The notes below the pieces were generated by a model, which was not told where the DNA came from, did no database searches, and was given only the letters and a program-made list of their open reading frames with translations. From assembly GCA_016873255.1 (NCBI GenBank), contig VGXR01000015.1, positions 1-45,025 of the forward strand: a stretch of 45,025 nt of DNA, given 5' to 3'. The translations under genes were made by a program, and so were the position numbers. This document shows positions 21,517 through 30,389 of this stretch, piece by piece. The first letter of the stretch is position 1; every line of letters begins with the position of its first letter. The stretch comes from Planctomycetota bacterium (GTDB taxonomy: Bacteria > Planctomycetota > Phycisphaerae > Phycisphaerales > SM1A02).

Positions 21517-24500
21517 TCGACTTCTTCATCCGGCGGCCCATCTTCGCGACCGTCATCGCCCTGCTGATGGTGATCGCGGGCGGGCTGTCGATGACCATCC
21601 TGCCGGTGGCGCAGTTCCCGCCGATCACGCCCCCCACGGTGCAGGTGTCCGCCTTCTACCCGGGCGCATCGTCGTCGACCACCTCGGACGTGGTGACGCG
21701 CCTCCTCGAGCGGCAGATCAACGGCGTGCCCGGCATGATCTACATGTCGAGCAACTCGGTGAACGGCGGCAATGCCGTCATCACCGTCACCTTCGACGTG
21801 GGGTACGACCTGTCGATCGGCACGGTCGACGTGCAGAACTACGCGCAGACGGCCATCCCGCAGCTGCCGCCCGAGGTGCAGCAGCAGGGCATCTCGGTGC
21901 GCAAGCAGTCCACCGACTTCGTGCAGGTGGTGGGGCTCTTCAGCCCCAACAAGACCTACGGCGGCGACTTCCTCTCCAACTACGCCGACATCGCCATCGT
22001 GCAGACGCTGCAGCGCATCCCGGGCGTGGCGCAGGTGTCCAACTTCGGCCTGCGCCAGTACTCGATGCGGGTGTGGCTGGACACGCCGAAGCTGGCGGCG
22101 CTGGGGATCGACGCGCGCGAGGTCTACCGCGCCATCTCCGAGCAGAACCGCCAGGCGGTCGGCGGGCAGGCGGGCGCGGCGCCGTACGCGGGCGGCACGG
22201 CACCGGCCTTCACCATGCAGGTGAACGCGCTGGGCCGCCTGCAGCAGGTGCAGGACTTCGAGGAGATCGTGGTCCGCAGCGACGACCGCGGCACCGTGCA
22301 GGTGCGCGACGTGGCGCGCGTGGAGCTGGGCGCCGCCAACTACGCCAGCACCGGCAAGCAGGACGGCGAGACCGGCGCGCTGCTCGGCATCTTCCAGCTG
22401 CCGGGCTCGAACGCGTTCGAGATCGCCAAGGCCGTGAACGCGGCGATGGAGTCGCTCAAGGAGGACTTCCCCGCCGACGTCGACTACCGGATCAACTACG
22501 ACACCACGCGCTTCGTGCGCGCGAGCATCGCCGAGGTCGTCGAGACCTTCTGGGAGGCGGCGGTGCTGGTGCTCGTCATCATCTTCGTCTTCCTGCAGAG
22601 CTTCCGGACGACCATCATCCCGATGATCGCCATCCCGGTGTCGATCATCGGCACGTTCGCGGTGATGCTCGGCCTCGGGTTCTCGATCAACACGCTGACG
22701 CTGCTCGGCCTGGTGCTGGCGATCGGCATCGTCGTCGACGACGCCATCGTGGTGGTGGAGAACGTCGAGCGCAAGTTCGAGCACGGCGAGACCGACCCGT
22801 ACCGCGCCGCGAGCGCCGCCATGAAGGAGGTGGCGGGGCCGATCGTCGCCACCACGCTGGTGCTGGCCGCGGTGTTCGTGCCCGCCGCGCTGATGCCCGG
22901 GGTGACCGGGCAGCTCTACAACCAGTTCGCCATGACGATCGCCATCTCGGTGATCTTCTCCGGGCTCAACTCGCTGACCCTCAGCCCCGCGCTCGCGGCA
23001 CTCTTCCTGCGCCCCCGGAAGATGGCGCAGACCGGGCCCTTCGGCGCCTTCAACCGCGCCTTCGGCCGCACCGAGCGCGCCTACGAGTCGCTGGTCGGCT
23101 GGCTGATCCGCCGCTGGATGGTGGCCGGCGCGATCTTCACCGCGGCCATCGCCGCGGCGCTGTGGCTCGTCGGCACGTCGCCCACGGCGTTCGTGCCCGA
23201 CGAGGACAACGGCTACTTCTTCGTGGCCTACCAGCTGCCGCCCGGCACGCCGCTCGAGCGCACCAACGCGTTCGCCGCGCAGGCACGCGAGATCGTGGCG
23301 GCACAGCCCGAGATCGAGACGATCATCGAGATCAACGGCACGAACTTCATCGCCAACGCGCCGCAGTCGAACGCCGGCGTGCTCATCCCGGTGCTCAAGC
23401 CGTGGGACGAGCGCACGGGCCGCGGCCAGGACACGGGCAGCCTGGTGCGCCGGCTGCAGCCCCTGCTGTGGACGCTGCCCGGCGGCATGGCGTTCCCGTT
23501 CAACCCGCCCGCGATCCCGGGCCTCGGGTCGGTGGGCGGCTTCCAGCTGCAGCTCGTCGACCGCGCGGGCCTGGGCACCGACCGCCTCTACCAGGCGGCC
23601 CAGGCGCTGATCGCCGAGGGCGCCAAGCACCCCGACAAGGTGGCCGGCGTGGCCACGTTCTTCCAGAAGGACGTGCCGCAGGTGTGGCTCGACATCGACC
23701 GCGCCAAGCTGCAGCGGCTCGGCATCACCGTGGCGGATGCGTTCGGCGCGCTGCAGCTCAACTTCGGCAGCGCCTACGTGAACCAGTTCAACCGGTTCAA
23801 CCAGGTCTACCAGGTGTACGTCCAGGCCGACTCGCCGAACCGCATGACGCCCGAGGACCTCGACCGCATCTACGTGGCGGGCAAGGACCGGCGCATGGTG
23901 CCGTTCTCGGCGTTCGCCACTGCGCGCACGACGACGGGCCCCGACAACCTCACGCACTACAACGTGACCAACACCATCGCCATCAACGGCGCGGGCGCGC
24001 CGGGCGTCAGCTCGGGCGAGGCCACGGCGTTCATGGAGCGGCTCTGCGAGGAGGTGCTGCCGCAGGGCATCAGCTACGAATGGACCGGCATCACCTACCA
24101 GGAGCGCAAGTCGTCGAACGCGGCACCGGTGGTGTTCACGCTGGCGATCATCGCGGTGTTCCTGTTCCTGGCGGCGCAGTACGAGAGCTGGCTGCTGCCG
24201 GTGCTGGTGGTCGGCGCGGTGCCGTTCGCCGCGCTCGGCGCGGTGGCGGGCCTGCGGCTCGCGGGCAAGCCGCTTGACGTCTACGCGCAGATCGGGCTGG
24301 TGATGCTGATCGGCCTGGCCGCGAAGAACGCGATCCTGATCGTCGAGTTCGCCAAGGAGGCCTCGGAGCGCGGGCGCTCGCCCGTGGAGGCGGCCATGGA
24401 CGCGGCACGGCTGCGCCTGCGGCCCATCCTGATGACCGCGTTCAGCTTCATCCTGGGCGTGGTGCCGCTGGTGCTCGCAAGCGGCGCCGGCGCCAACGCG

Positions 24501-24671
24501 CGCAAGTCGATCGGCGTGACGGTGCTCGCGGGGCTCGCGGCATCGACGGTGCTCTCGCTCGTGATCGTGCCCGTCTTCTACGCGCTGCTCGTGATCGTGC
24601 GCGACCGGGTGTGGGGCGACGCTGCCCCGGGCGAGGCGGACGAGGCCGAGGCCGCGCCGCCCGCGCATTGA
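21513..24671 (+). CDS. RND multidrug efflux pump, HAE1/AcrB family
   Basis: This is a 1052-residue proton-driven inner-membrane pump, full length for AcrB/MexB. The start MIDFFIRRPIFATVIALLMVIAGG is the classic first membrane helix. Proton-relay residues are present: D409 and D410 in GIVVDDAIVVVENVERK, and K938 in GLAAKNAILIVEFAKEA. Twelve membrane helices surround two large periplasmic loops (for example LPPGTPLERTNAF, NGTNFIAN). The protein class (hydrophobic and amphiphilic efflux) is clear from these features; the actual substrates cannot be read. It ends the three-gene operon begun at 18842. No TetR-type repressor gene is adjacent, so how the operon is controlled is not visible. Confidence 0.95.
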   Translation: MIDFFIRRPIFATVIALLMVIAGGLSMTILPVAQFPPITPPTVQVSAFYPGASSSTTSDVVTRLLERQINGVPGMIYMSSNSVNGGNAVITVTFDVGYDLSIGTVDVQNYAQTAIPQLPPEVQQQGISVRKQSTDFVQVVGLFSPNKTYGGDFLSNYADIAIVQTLQRIPGVAQVSNFGLRQYSMRVWLDTPKLAALGIDAREVYRAISEQNRQAVGGQAGAAPYAGGTAPAFTMQVNALGRLQQVQDFEEIVVRSDDRGTVQVRDVARVELGAANYASTGKQDGETGALLGIFQLPGSNAFEIAKAVNAAMESLKEDFPADVDYRINYDTTRFVRASIAEVVETFWEAAVLVLVIIFVFLQSFRTTIIPMIAIPVSIIGTFAVMLGLGFSINTLTLLGLVLAIGIVVDDAIVVVENVERKFEHGETDPYRAASAAMKEVAGPIVATTLVLAAVFVPAALMPGVTGQLYNQFAMTIAISVIFSGLNSLTLSPALAALFLRPRKMAQTGPFGAFNRAFGRTERAYESLVGWLIRRWMVAGAIFTAAIAAALWLVGTSPTAFVPDEDNGYFFVAYQLPPGTPLERTNAFAAQAREIVAAQPEIETIIEINGTNFIANAPQSNAGVLIPVLKPWDERTGRGQDTGSLVRRLQPLLWTLPGGMAFPFNPPAIPGLGSVGGFQLQLVDRAGLGTDRLYQAAQALIAEGAKHPDKVAGVATFFQKDVPQVWLDIDRAKLQRLGITVADAFGALQLNFGSAYVNQFNRFNQVYQVYVQADSPNRMTPEDLDRIYVAGKDRRMVPFSAFATARTTTGPDNLTHYNVTNTIAINGAGAPGVSSGEATAFMERLCEEVLPQGISYEWTGITYQERKSSNAAPVVFTLAIIAVFLFLAAQYESWLLPVLVVGAVPFAALGAVAGLRLAGKPLDVYAQIGLVMLIGLAAKNAILIVEFAKEASERGRSPVEAAMDAARLRLRPILMTAFSFILGVVPLVLASGAGANARKSIGVTVLAGLAASTVLSLVIVPVFYALLVIVRDRVWGDAAPGEADEAEAAPPAH

Positions 24672-24677
24672 CCCCGG

Positions 24678-24683
24678 TACCCT
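24678..24683 (+). promoter_or_regulatory. -10 hexamer TACCCT for pepP
   Basis: TACCCT ends 6 bases before the pepP ATG, in the 18-base gap after the pump gene. Confidence 0.45.
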
Positions 24684-24689
24684 CCGGGG

Positions 24690-25910
24690 ATGACGAATGC
24701 CGCGCCCGCGATCGGCCACCCCGAGTTCAAGGCCCGCCGTGAACGACTGCTCGCCGACCTCGGCTGCGCGGTGGGCGTGGTGCTTGCCGGCGAGGCCGAC
24801 CCGTCGCTCCACCACCCATGGAAGCCGCATGCGCACTTCGAGTACCTGACCGGCGTGACCGACGAGCCGGGGGCGATGCTGCTCCTCGACCCAGCCAACC
24901 CGGTGCCGGCCAAGCGCGCGGTGCTCCTCCTGAAGCCGCTGAACCCCGAGGCGGAGAAGTGGGACGGCTTCCGGCACGAGATCGGCTCGGCGCTGAAGGC
25001 ACGCACGGGCTTCGACACCGTCATGCGCACGGGCATGCTCGGCCGGCTCCTCCTCGAGGCGACGCGCCGCTCGCGGACCCTCGCCTGCCTCATGCCGCTC
25101 TCGCCGTGGAACGCGCCGGTCTCCGGAGACCTTGCGATCCTCCGCGCGCAGGCCGAGCGCGTGCCGGGCGCGGCGGTGCAGGACCGCTCCGACCTGCTGC
25201 CGCGGATGCGCGCGTCCAAGAGCGCGGCGGAGATCGCCTGCATCCGCGAAGCCGGCCGCATCACCGCCACGGGCTTCGAGGCCGCCATGCGCCACATGCG
25301 CGCGGGGATGAACGAGTTCGACCTTCAGGAATGCGTGGAGCATGCCTACCGCACCAACGGCGCGCGCGAGCTCGCGTTCCGCACGATCGCGGGCGGCGGG
25401 TTCAACGCCACGGTGCTGCATTACCACGCCAACGACCAGCCACTGAAGGACGGCGAGCTGGTGGTGCTCGACAGCGGCGCCAAGCACGCGGGCTACTCCG
25501 CGGACGTGACGCGCACGCTGCCGGTGTCCGGGCGCTTCACGCCGCGACAGCGCGAGCTCTACGACCTGGTGCTGCGCGCGCAGGCCGCGGCGATCGCCGC
25601 CATCCGCCCGGGGGTCACGCTGGCCCAGGTGGATGCCGCCGGCCGCAAGGTGATCAACGACGCCGGGCTCGGCGACGCGTTCATCCACGGCATGGGCCAC
25701 CACCTCGGGCTCGAGACGCACGATGCCTCGCCGGACGCCCCGCTCGAGGTCGGTGCCGTGATCACCGTGGAACCGGGCGTGTACCTGCCCGGCGAGTCCG
25801 TGGGCATCCGCATCGAGGACGACGTGGCCGTCACCGAGGACGGGCACGAGGTGCTGACGCCCGCCATCCCGCGCACCGCCGACGAGGTCGAGCGCGCCAT
25901 GGCGCGCTGA
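24690..25910 (+). CDS. pepP: Xaa-Pro aminopeptidase (M24B)
   Basis: This 406-residue enzyme removes the N-terminal residue before proline using two metal ions; cytoplasmic. An N-terminal creatinase-like domain (FEYLTGVTDEPGAMLLL) precedes the pita-bread catalytic domain. Metal ligands are D261 and D272 (VLDSGAKHAGYSADVTRT), H337 (GMGHHLGLETHD), E361 (ITVEPGVYLP) and E376 (IRIEDDVAVTEDG). The length is near the usual 430-440. It lies 18 bases after the RND operon but has its own -10 hexamer, and 4 bases before the ECF sigma gene, so it may drive that gene too. Confidence 0.95.
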   Translation: MTNAAPAIGHPEFKARRERLLADLGCAVGVVLAGEADPSLHHPWKPHAHFEYLTGVTDEPGAMLLLDPANPVPAKRAVLLLKPLNPEAEKWDGFRHEIGSALKARTGFDTVMRTGMLGRLLLEATRRSRTLACLMPLSPWNAPVSGDLAILRAQAERVPGAAVQDRSDLLPRMRASKSAAEIACIREAGRITATGFEAAMRHMRAGMNEFDLQECVEHAYRTNGARELAFRTIAGGGFNATVLHYHANDQPLKDGELVVLDSGAKHAGYSADVTRTLPVSGRFTPRQRELYDLVLRAQAAAIAAIRPGVTLAQVDAAGRKVINDAGLGDAFIHGMGHHLGLETHDASPDAPLEVGAVITVEPGVYLPGESVGIRIEDDVAVTEDGHEVLTPAIPRTADEVERAMAR

Positions 25911-25914
25911 GGCC

Positions 25915-26463
25915 ATGGCCCGCAGCGCCGAGGACATCATCGACCGGTGCCTGCGCGGCGAGGCACGCGCGTGGGACGATTTCGTCGACCGCTACCAGCG
26001 ACTGGTGTGGAGCGTGGCGCGCTCGTACCGCCTGCCCGCGGAGGACTGCGACGACGTCACGCAGGCGGTGCTCGTCGCCGCGCTGCGGCACCTCGCGGAC
26101 CTGCGCGACCCGGCGAAGGCGGCATCGTGGCTCATCACCAGCGCGCACCGCGAGAGCTGGCGCGTGGCGCGCAACCGCCGGCGGACGGTGGACCTCGTCG
26201 GCGACTTCGCGAGCGTCAGCGAGCCGGACGACCGCCGCGCGACGGACCTCGAGGCGATGCACTCGATGCGCGCGGCGCTCGACGAACTCGGAGACCCCTG
26301 CCGGGCGCTCCTCGTGGCGCTGTTCTCCGAGGTCGACCCCCACTACCCGGACCTCGCCAAGCGCCTGGGGATGCCCGTCGGGTCGATCGGCCCCACCCGG
26401 GGCCGTTGCATCGAGAAGCTCCGCGCCAGGATGGGGGCGCACTTGGAAGCGAAGTCCGAATAA
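25915..26463 (+). CDS. ECF-type RNA polymerase sigma factor
   Basis: This is a 182-residue sigma-70 family member. Region 2 (about 18-88) has WDDFVDRYQRLVWSVARSY, the DCDDVTQAVLVAAL helix and WLITSAHRESWRVARNRRR. Region 4 (about 118-172) has LDELGDPCRALLVALFSEVDPHYPDLAKRLGMPVGSIGPTRGRC, a helix-turn-helix that would contact the -35 element. The recognition helix GSIGPTRGR-IEKLRARM resembles group members next to TPR/CHAT genes in actinobacteria and planctomycetes (family knowledge, from memory). The start lies 4 bases after the pepP stop. No membrane anti-sigma factor follows; instead a small soluble protein and a TPR protein do. Confidence 0.92.
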   Translation: MARSAEDIIDRCLRGEARAWDDFVDRYQRLVWSVARSYRLPAEDCDDVTQAVLVAALRHLADLRDPAKAASWLITSAHRESWRVARNRRRTVDLVGDFASVSEPDDRRATDLEAMHSMRAALDELGDPCRALLVALFSEVDPHYPDLAKRLGMPVGSIGPTRGRCIEKLRARMGAHLEAKSE

Positions 26464-26538
26464 CAACTCGTCGTCAGAGATCCCGAAGCCCCGTATCTGC
26501 AACCCGCCCGGCACCCTCAACCCATTGAAGCGCCCCAC

Positions 26539-27063
26539 ATGACCGACCACGACTTCGAGACCCTCCTTGCACGCGCGCTGCGCGACGAGACGCAGCGCGG
26601 CGCCTCCCCCGAGGCGATCGTGCGCATCCGCGCCGCAGGCCACGAGCACCTCGCGCGCATCGCCGCGGGCCGGACGCCGGCGGCATGGTTCGGGCGCCTC
26701 GTCGATGCCGCCGCCGAGGCCGTGCGCGGCAGCCTCGTGCACGAGCAGCTCGCCGGCGCCGCAGTCGGCCTGCGGTCGACCGCGTCCGTGCGGCAGCGGG
26801 TGTACGGCTCCGCGGGCGGGGCGATGGAGCTGGATCTTGAGAGCACCGAGGAAGGCGACGGCACCTGCCGCGTCCGCGGGCTGTGCAGCGGTCCCGCCGG
26901 CCATGCGCGCGTACTGGTGCTTGAGGAGGGCGCAGCCGAGCCGCGCGAGCTCACCTGCACGGCCGACGGCCGCTTCGAGTTCACCACGGCATCCGGCCGC
27001 GTCGACCTGGCGACGTCGATGGGCAGCAGTGTCCTCGTCGTCGACGGGGTCGACCTGCCGTGA
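26539..27063 (+). CDS. Small beta-rich protein between an ECF sigma factor and a TPR protein
   Basis: This 174-residue soluble protein has an alpha-helical N-terminus (about 1-70; DFETLLARALRD, EHLARIAAG, WFGRLVDAAAEAVRGSL) followed by a beta-sandwich-like half: RVYGSAGGAMELDLES, CRVRGLCSGPAGHARVLVLE and CTADGRFEFTTASGRVDL. The strand pattern (GxxRVxG, a variable loop, then DGRFEF) resembles carboxypeptidase-regulatory/Ig-like modules found in proteins encoded between ECF sigma and TPR-CHAT genes. It has no signal peptide or zinc-finger motif. A role as a cytoplasmic regulator or sensor for the sigma factor is inference. The stop overlaps the next gene's GTG start (GTGA), so the two are translationally coupled. 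Confidence 0.8.
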   Translation: MTDHDFETLLARALRDETQRGASPEAIVRIRAAGHEHLARIAAGRTPAAWFGRLVDAAAEAVRGSLVHEQLAGAAVGLRSTASVRQRVYGSAGGAMELDLESTEEGDGTCRVRGLCSGPAGHARVLVLEEGAAEPRELTCTADGRFEFTTASGRVDLATSMGSSVLVVDGVDLP

Positions 27064-28406
27064 CCGGCACGGCTCCCGGCAACCCGAACGGTCCCGAGCG
27101 GACGCTCGAGCGCCTGGCGGCGATGTCGCAGGACGAGCGGTCGGCCTGGGCACGCAGCCTCGGCGCGGGGCTGGCGGCGGCGTGCGACGAGGCGGTGTCG
27201 GCCGCAGAGCGCCGGCTCGCGCGCGAACCGGCGTTCGTGCTCGATGCCGCCGAGGCGATTGCCGCAGCGGCGGCGGCGGCCGGCGCCGCGGTGCAGTCGG
27301 CGCGAGCAATGCGCATCGCCAGCCATGCGCTTGCATACCTCGGCCGGCTTGACGAGGCGATCGCGGTTGCCGGGCGCAGCCGCGAGGCGGCGCTCGCCGC
27401 GGGAGCCCCCGTGGACGCGGCGCGCGCGGACGTGGCCTCGATGCACCCGCTTGCGAAGAGCGGCCGGCCGCTCGAGGCCGTGGAGCGCGGGCTGCGCGCG
27501 CGCGACGCGATGCACGCGGCCGGCGCCGACGCCATGGCCGCACGGGCGGAGCTCAACCTTGCCAACGTGCTTCGCCTCCTCGGGCGCCACGCCGAGGCGC
27601 TGGCATCGCTCGACGCTGCGCTCGCGTCGCTCGGCGCCGACGCCACGGTCGCCGGGCAGGTGCAGAACTCGCGCGGCGAGGTCCTGCTGGCGCTCGGGCG
27701 GATCGGCGACTCCGAGGCGGCGTTCGCAGACGCTCGCCGGCATCCCGGTCGACCCGCGGTTCGACATGGCGGCGCTCGGCCCGGCCAGCGCGGGGCTGCG
27801 CGGCGGTGCACGGCCGCGGGTCCTGCTCACGGGCGGCGGGTTCGGGATCGGCGACATCGAGGCCACGGCCGCCGCGCTCCTGCGCACGCTGCGCTCGGCG
27901 GACGTCACCGTGGTGTGCGGCCGCAACGAGGCGCTCGAGGCAGGCATGCGGGCCCTGGCGGCATCGTGGCCCGCAGGCGACGGGCGAGGAAACTCGCTCG
28001 AGGTGCTTGGCTACACCAAGGAGATGCACCGCATCATGGCGGGCGCCGACGTCCTCGTGGGCAAGCCGGGCGGCCTCACCACCACCGAGGCCAAGGCGCT
28101 CGGGCTGCCGATGGTGCTGCTCAGGCCGATCCCCGGGCAGGAGGAACGGAACGCGCAGGTGCTGGTGGAGTCGGGCGCGGCGGTGCGCACGCGCGGCCCC
28201 ATCGATGCCGCGGAGGCGGTCGCGCGGCTCCTTGCCGAGCCGTCGGCACTGCGCGCGATGGCGGGCGCGGCGGCCGCGAACAGCCGACCGCTCGCGGCCT
28301 TCGACGTCGCGCGGCGCGTAATGGCCGAGGCAGCGCGCCGGGGCAGCCCGCGACTGCCGCGGCTGGTCGGCATGAGCGCGGCCTGAGCCCGATGAGCGCG
28401 GCCTGA
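27060..28406 (+). CDS. TPR protein, chimeric: only about residues 1-223 are TPR-like
   Basis: The GTG at 27060 overlaps the previous stop (GTGA). Residues 1-223 form consecutive TPR helical pairs: ARAMRIASHALAYLGRLDEA, SGRPLEAVERGLRARDAM, LNLANVLRLLGRHAEALASL and NSRGEVLLALGRIGDSEAAF. This is the usual N-terminal scaffold of TPR-CHAT proteins encoded after an ECF sigma factor. From about base 27730 this frame stops looking like protein (arginine/glycine-rich nonsense), while the +1 frame begins a glycosyltransferase. The open frame therefore continues to 28406 only as a shadow. The expected further TPRs and CHAT protease-like domain are absent. Either a deletion fused two genes out of frame or the assembly is chimeric. 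Confidence 0.6.
   Translation: MTGTAPGNPNGPERTLERLAAMSQDERSAWARSLGAGLAAACDEAVSAAERRLAREPAFVLDAAEAIAAAAAAAGAAVQSARAMRIASHALAYLGRLDEAIAVAGRSREAALAAGAPVDAARADVASMHPLAKSGRPLEAVERGLRARDAMHAAGADAMAARAELNLANVLRLLGRHAEALASLDAALASLGADATVAGQVQNSRGEVLLALGRIGDSEAAFADARRHPGRPAVRHGGARPGQRGAARRCTAAGPAHGRRVRDRRHRGHGRRAPAHAALGGRHRGVRPQRGARGRHAGPGGIVARRRRARKLARGAWLHQGDAPHHGGRRRPRGQAGRPHHHRGQGARAADGAAQADPRAGGTERAGAGGVGRGGAHARPHRCRGGGRAAPCRAVGTARDGGRGGREQPTARGLRRRAARNGRGSAPGQPATAAAGRHERGLSPMSAA
27730..28386 (+). pseudogene. C-terminal half of a UgtP/MGDG-synthase-like glycosyltransferase (GT28)
   Basis: In the +1 frame relative to the TPR gene, about 218 residues match the nucleotide-sugar-binding half of processive diacylglycerol glucosyltransferases. 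GIPVDPRF is followed by RVLLTGGGFGIGDIEAT, VTVVCGRNEAL, LEVLGYTKEMHRIMAGADVLV, GKPGGLTTTEAKALGLPMVL and IPGQEERNAQ. In UgtP-type enzymes this half binds UDP-sugar and makes membrane glycolipids. The acceptor-binding N-terminal half, about 170 residues, is missing, and no start codon or ribosome-binding site precedes GIPVDPRF. It ends MSAA then stop inside a 20-bp repeat. It is probably inactive unless a frameshift makes a TPR-glycosyltransferase fusion. Confidence 0.75.
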
Positions 28407-28471
28407 GCCCGATGAGCGCGGCCTGAGCCCGATGAGCGCGGCCTGAGCCGCACGAGCGCGGCCTGAGCGGC
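28372..28471. repeat. 20-bp tandem repeat carrying ATG...TGA, nearly five copies
   Basis: The unit atgagcgcggcctgagcccg starts at 28372, 28392, 28412 and 28432; a diverged fifth copy is at 28452. Each unit contains ATG-AGC-GCG-GCC-TGA, that is MSAA and a stop. Because 20 is not a multiple of three, successive copies place this stop in all three frames. It separates the glycosyltransferase remnant from thiC (convergent). Confidence 0.95.
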
Positions 28472-28472
28472 G

Positions 28473-30365
28473 TCAGATCACCGGGTCGTGCGTCGGCAGG
28501 TTGTGCGCGGGCGCCGTGTTGAGCTGCACCAGGCGCTCGCCCTGCACGGCCTTGGCCGTGCCAGGCTCCGCGTAGTCGCTGTGGCAGGCGGCCTTGCCCT
28601 CGTCGGCGCCCACGGCCTTGCGCGTCTTCGACGCGAGGCGGTGGATCTCGTCGGGGCTGAGGACGCCGCGCCTGGCGAGGATCTCCTGCTGATCCGGCGT
28701 GAGCGCCGCGCTGCGCACGGGCTTGCCGCGCTCGAAGCCCTCGGCCTTGCCGCTGGCGAACTCCTGGATCTCCTTGCTGATGCGCACGCTGCACCAGTCG
28801 TGCCCGCACATCGCGCAGAAGTCGGTGTCCACGTCGAGGTCCTCGTCGTGGTAGGCGCGCGCGGTATCGGGGTCGAAGCTGAGCTCGAAGTGGCGCTCCC
28901 AGTTGAGGGCGGCGCGCGCCTTGGTGAGCTCGTCGTCGCGGTCGCGGGTGCCCGGGATGCCAAGCGCCACGTCCGCCGCATGCGCGGCGATCTTGTAGGC
29001 GATGCACCCTTGCTTGACGTCGTCCTTCTTGGGAAGCCCGAGGTGCTCCTTGGGAGTCACGTAGCAGAGCATGCTGGCGCCGTGGTAGCCCGCGGCGGTG
29101 GCACCGATGCAGCTCGTGATGTGGTCGTAGCCCGGGAAGATGTCCGTGACCAGCGGCCCGAGCACGTAGAACGGCGCCCCGTGGCAGAGGCGCCGCTGCA
29201 GCTTCATGTTGAACTCGATCTGGTCGAACGGCACGTGGCCCGGGCCCTCGACCATGACCTGCACGCCCATGCGCCAGGCGCGCTCGGTGAGCTCGCCGAT
29301 GGTCTCCAGCTCCGCGAGCTGCGCGCGGTCGGTGGCATCCGCCAGCCCGCCCGGGCGAAGGCCGTCGCCGATCGAGAAGGTCACGTCATGGCGGCGCATG
29401 ACCTCGCAGATCCGCTCCCATGCCGTGTACATCGGGTTCTGGCGGGCGTGGACGAGCATCCACTTGGCCAGCAGGCTGCCGCCGCGGCTGACGATGCCGA
29501 TCAGGCGCCGGCGGATGAAGGGCAGGTGCTCCTTCAGCACGCCCGCATGGATCGTGAAGTAGTCGACGCCCTGCCGTGCCTGGTGCTCGAGGGTCTCGAG
29601 GATCATCGACTCGTCGAGGTCCTCGATCTTCCTCCCGATGATCATCGAGTAGATCGGCACCGTGCCGATGGGCACAGTGCTCGCGCGGAGGATCGCGTCG
29701 CGACACTCGTCGAGGTTGCCGCCGGTGGAGAGGTCCATCACCGTGTCGGCGCCCCAGCGCTCGGCCCACTTCAGCTTCTCGACCTCCTCGTGCGTGCCGC
29801 TCGAGACGGGCGACGCTCCCATGTTGGCGTTGATCTTGGTGAGGGACGCTCGCCCGATCGCCATCGGGTCGAGCCGGTACCCGAGATGGGTGCGGTTGGC
29901 CGGGATCACCATGCGGCCCGCAGCCACCTCGTCGCGCACCTGCTCGGCGGTCAGGTGCGGCTCGCGCTCGGCCACGCGGCGCATCTGCGGGGTCACGATG
30001 CCCAGGCGCGCGCTCTCGAGCTGCGTCACCGGCTCGAAGCCCTTCGGGAAGATCACCCGCCGCCACTCGCCGCGGGCGCACTCGAACTCGACCGCGCTCC
30101 GCGAATCGCCGCAGCAAGCAGCGCAGGCCGGGCCGTCCGGCTTGCCCGCAAGCATGGCCGTCGACCACCCCTGCGGCAAGAAATCCCATGCCGTGCGGTC
30201 GCTCGGCAGGGGCATTCCCGGCGTGTCCGGCGAGCTGAAGGCGAGCGGCCCACCGACGTCGGCGCGGCGCGCGAAGCTGCCGGGCGTGGTGCCCTGCGCA
30301 TCGGTCGAGGGATTGGATGCGCCGTGCAGCGGCAGGCGCTCGCTATCGCGTGAGATGGTTGCCAT
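28473..30365 (-). CDS. thiC: Phosphomethylpyrimidine synthase
   Basis: This radical-SAM enzyme makes HMP-phosphate from aminoimidazole ribotide for thiamin synthesis; cytoplasmic. It has 630 residues, the size of E. coli ThiC. The C-terminal iron-sulfur motif CAMCGHDWC gives C517, C520 and C525. Other signatures are [49 protein letters not shown] and [20 protein letters not shown]. The ATG at 30365 has AAGGAG five bases upstream; a longer frame to 30620 is not supported. I found no THI-box (TPP riboswitch) sequence in the 5' region. It diverges from the Lrp-type regulator gene. Confidence 0.96.
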   Translation of the reverse strand: MATISRDSERLPLHGASNPSTDAQGTTPGSFARRADVGGPLAFSSPDTPGMPLPSDRTAWDFLPQGWSTAMLAGKPDGPACAACCGDSRSAVEFECARGEWRRVIFPKGFEPVTQLESARLGIVTPQMRRVAEREPHLTAEQVRDEVAAGRMVIPANRTHLGYRLDPMAIGRASLTKINANMGASPVSSGTHEEVEKLKWAERWGADTVMDLSTGGNLDECRDAILRASTVPIGTVPIYSMIIGRKIEDLDESMILETLEHQARQGVDYFTIHAGVLKEHLPFIRRRLIGIVSRGGSLLAKWMLVHARQNPMYTAWERICEVMRRHDVTFSIGDGLRPGGLADATDRAQLAELETIGELTERAWRMGVQVMVEGPGHVPFDQIEFNMKLQRRLCHGAPFYVLGPLVTDIFPGYDHITSCIGATAAGYHGASMLCYVTPKEHLGLPKKDDVKQGCIAYKIAAHAADVALGIPGTRDRDDELTKARAALNWERHFELSFDPDTARAYHDEDLDVDTDFCAMCGHDWCSVRISKEIQEFASGKAEGFERGKPVRSAALTPDQQEILARRGVLSPDEIHRLASKTRKAVGADEGKAACHSDYAEPGTAKAVQGERLVQLNTAPAHNLPTHDPVI

Positions 30366-30389
30366 GGGGACTCCTTGGAGGCGCGTGGC

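Noticed and set aside
21426-25940. A 1504-codon open frame on the minus strand
   Set aside because: Antisense shadow of the RND pump and pepP; composition is histidine/arginine-rich and no domain is recognisable.
28372-28471. CRISPR-like or attachment-site array
   Set aside because: 20-bp units are contiguous with no spacers, no cas genes and no integrase nearby.
28407-28472. Small genes encoded by the MSAA-stop repeats
   Set aside because: The four-residue frames are by-products of the repeat unit and no evidence of translation can be read.
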